DNA from: Pseudalgibacter ostreae
GTDB taxonomy: Bacteria; Bacteroidota; Bacteroidia; Flavobacteriales; Flavobacteriaceae
Length of the DNA stretch: 64,000 nt
Assembly: GCF_042427585.1 (NCBI RefSeq)
Contig: NZ_JBHMFC010000010.1
Coordinates: 1-64,000, forward strand
Reading direction: 5' to 3'
Below, one piece after another: positions 62,890 through 64,000 of the stretch. The stretch's first letter is position 1, and the number at the start of each line of letters is the position of its first letter. A program made the position numbers and the translations under genes. A model generated the notes under the pieces. That model ran no database searches. It worked only from the letters and a program-made list of their open reading frames with translations, and was not told the DNA's origin.

Positions 62890-63717
62890 TTATACACCAC
62901 TATATGCTGCGAACCCACCATCGATAGGAATTACCACTCCAGTAACAAAACTAGCGCCCTCACCACAAAGCCATAGTGTTGTGCCTACTAAATCTTCGGG
63001 TTCTCCAAAACGCCCCATGGGGGTTTGGTCTATAATTTGGTTTCCACGTGGTGTTAAACTACCGTCTTCTTTGGTTAATAATGTTCGGTTTTGATCGGTT
63101 AAGAAAAACCCAGGAGCCAATGCATTTACACGAATGCCTACTTTTGAAAAATGGACGGCAAGCCATTGTGTGAAATTCGAAACTGCAGCTTTAGCACCAC
63201 TATATGCTGGAATCTTAGTTAAAGGTGTAAAAGCATTCATGGAAGATATATTCAGGACACTGCATCCTTCACGCCCTACCATGTCCATGGCAAAAACCTG
63301 TGTTGGTAAAAGTGTTCCAATAAAGTTCAAATTAAAAACAAACTGGATGCCGTTAGCATCTAAATCGAAAAATGTTTTAAAGCCTTCATCTTTGTTCATT
63401 AAATCTTCTGCGACTAAATACGGGTTACTGGTGGTCCCTAAAGGATGGTTTCCGCCAGCGCCATTTACTAAAATATCACATTTTCCAAAAGCATCGTTCA
63501 CTTCTTTTTTAGCTTGGATCAAAGACTCTTTTTCTAATACATTTGCTGCAACGCCTATAGCTTTACCACCTTCTTTTTTAATGCTTTCTGCTACTTTATC
63601 CGCAGCGTCTTTTCTTAAATCAAGTACGGCCACTTTGTGCCCTTGTTTAGCTAAAGCAGAAGCTAGCGTACTACAAATGACACCACCTGCTCCTGTTAAT
63701 ACAATTGTTTTGCTCAT
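62890..63717 (-). CDS. SDR family D-mannonate oxidoreductase (fructuronate reductase)
   Basis: A 275-residue short-chain dehydrogenase. The cofactor motif is TGAGGVICS, the catalytic set is Ser (NISSMN) with Tyr and Lys (AYSGAK), and the NGAGG motif is present. It ends VVIPIDGGFAAYSGV. Placed before uxuA, it is most likely the reductase that makes mannonate from fructuronate, replacing the unrelated UxuB of enterobacteria. A gluconate 5-dehydrogenase activity is the alternative. Confidence 0.85.
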   Translation of the reverse strand: MSKTIVLTGAGGVICSTLASALAKQGHKVAVLDLRKDAADKVAESIKKEGGKAIGVAANVLEKESLIQAKKEVNDAFGKCDILVNGAGGNHPLGTTSNPYLVAEDLMNKDEGFKTFFDLDANGIQFVFNLNFIGTLLPTQVFAMDMVGREGCSVLNISSMNAFTPLTKIPAYSGAKAAVSNFTQWLAVHFSKVGIRVNALAPGFFLTDQNRTLLTKEDGSLTPRGNQIIDQTPMGRFGEPEDLVGTTLWLCGEGASFVTGVVIPIDGGFAAYSGV

Positions 63718-64000
63718 TATAATGTGTATTAATTAAATATTTTTTTTAAAAGTATTAAAAATACAATAAGTTTCTTAAAACTTACTGATGAATCTTCCTT
63801 GTTTAGCCAAATAAGGACTATTGTACCCCCTGATTTTAAACTTATAACCACATTTGTAAAGTTCTGTCTAAAAATGAAAAATTGATAGCCCTAAAATACT
63901 AGGCTTATTATATAGGACATTTCTTCATGCTATATTCGTTTTGTATATCGATTATTAATATTTTCTACTAGTAGGACACATTAATTATTAAAATCTATAG
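63718..64000. other. promoter region of the uxuA operon with an inverted repeat
   Basis: A TAAGTTT-CTTA-AAACTTA inverted repeat (63767-63784) lies about 50 nt upstream of the SDR start and could be an operator. No TAnnTTTG box is clear on the minus strand. The window ends here, so an upstream gene cannot be judged. Confidence 0.4.

Noticed and set aside
1..64000. CRISPR arrays, insertion sequences, integrase or prophage genes, toxin-antitoxin pairs.
   Set aside because: No regularly spaced repeats, transposase or integrase motifs, or typical small gene pairs were found on either strand.

Overview
The window looks like the chromosome of a marine, algal-polysaccharide-degrading member of the Flavobacteriaceae (Bacteroidota). 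The evidence is low GC, promoters of the Bacteroidota type (TTG, about 19 nt, TAnnTTTG), no Shine-Dalgarno-like starts, a type IX secretion C-terminal domain on a secreted lyase, many SPII lipoproteins and TonB-dependent receptors, a split methylmalonyl-CoA mutase, and the order ACBP-psd-cdsA-LUD-ftsH-rsfS-birA that I know from this family. The genus cannot be fixed from the sequence alone. I see no insertion sequence, prophage, CRISPR array or rRNA operon. There is one tRNA, tRNA-Pro(TGG).

Left part (1-16.6 kb), mostly housekeeping: lipid synthesis (ACBP, psd, cdsA), ftsH and rsfS, birA, pyrE, a Nudix hydrolase, ffh-folD, an RluF-type pseudouridine synthase, an alpha/beta hydrolase, a YitT membrane protein, a lipoprotein, a HerA/DUF853 ATPase and queE. 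Several of these have a -7 promoter box so close to the ATG that the mRNAs should be leaderless.

Middle (17-32 kb), accessory functions: a secreted PL6 alginate lyase with BACON, discoidin and T9SS domains behind a near-ideal promoter overlapped by palindromes; HemG; a BCCT osmolyte transporter with a tandem universal stress protein; a PL5-like uronate polysaccharide lyase. Then comes the most interesting block (26.2-32.2 kb), a probable copper-acquisition locus. It holds an OprC/NosA-like TonB receptor with a CxxxM motif, a Met/His-containing lipoprotein, an MbnP-like lipoprotein, an MbnH-like di-haem peroxidase, and two small membrane-anchored proteins sharing C-x9-C-x3-C. No methanobactin biosynthesis genes are present in the window.

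32-46 kb: an S9 peptidase; a TonB receptor, PQQ-dependent sugar dehydrogenase and cytochrome c set, possibly for using scavenged PQQ; udk, a DivIC/FtsB protein and methylmalonyl-CoA mutase (two genes); then a nitrosative-stress and Fe-S repair group (Rrf2 regulator, RIC/ScdA, a haem-copper-oxidase-like membrane protein, a hemerythrin).

46-61 kb: redox and stress genes (disulfide-reductase-like flavoprotein, BrkB, CsbD, nitroreductase, F420-type NADP oxidoreductase, SLC13/TrkA-C transporter, MscS, response regulator plus PAS histidine kinase, AraC regulator, ArsC/Spx-like protein, DJ-1/PfpI, a 21-cysteine copper-storage-type protein, a pyridoxamine-phosphate-oxidase-like protein). The right edge (61.6-63.7 kb) carries uxuA and an SDR mannonate oxidoreductase, which feed hexuronates into the KDG pathway. 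They complement the uronate lyases further left but form a separate transcription unit.
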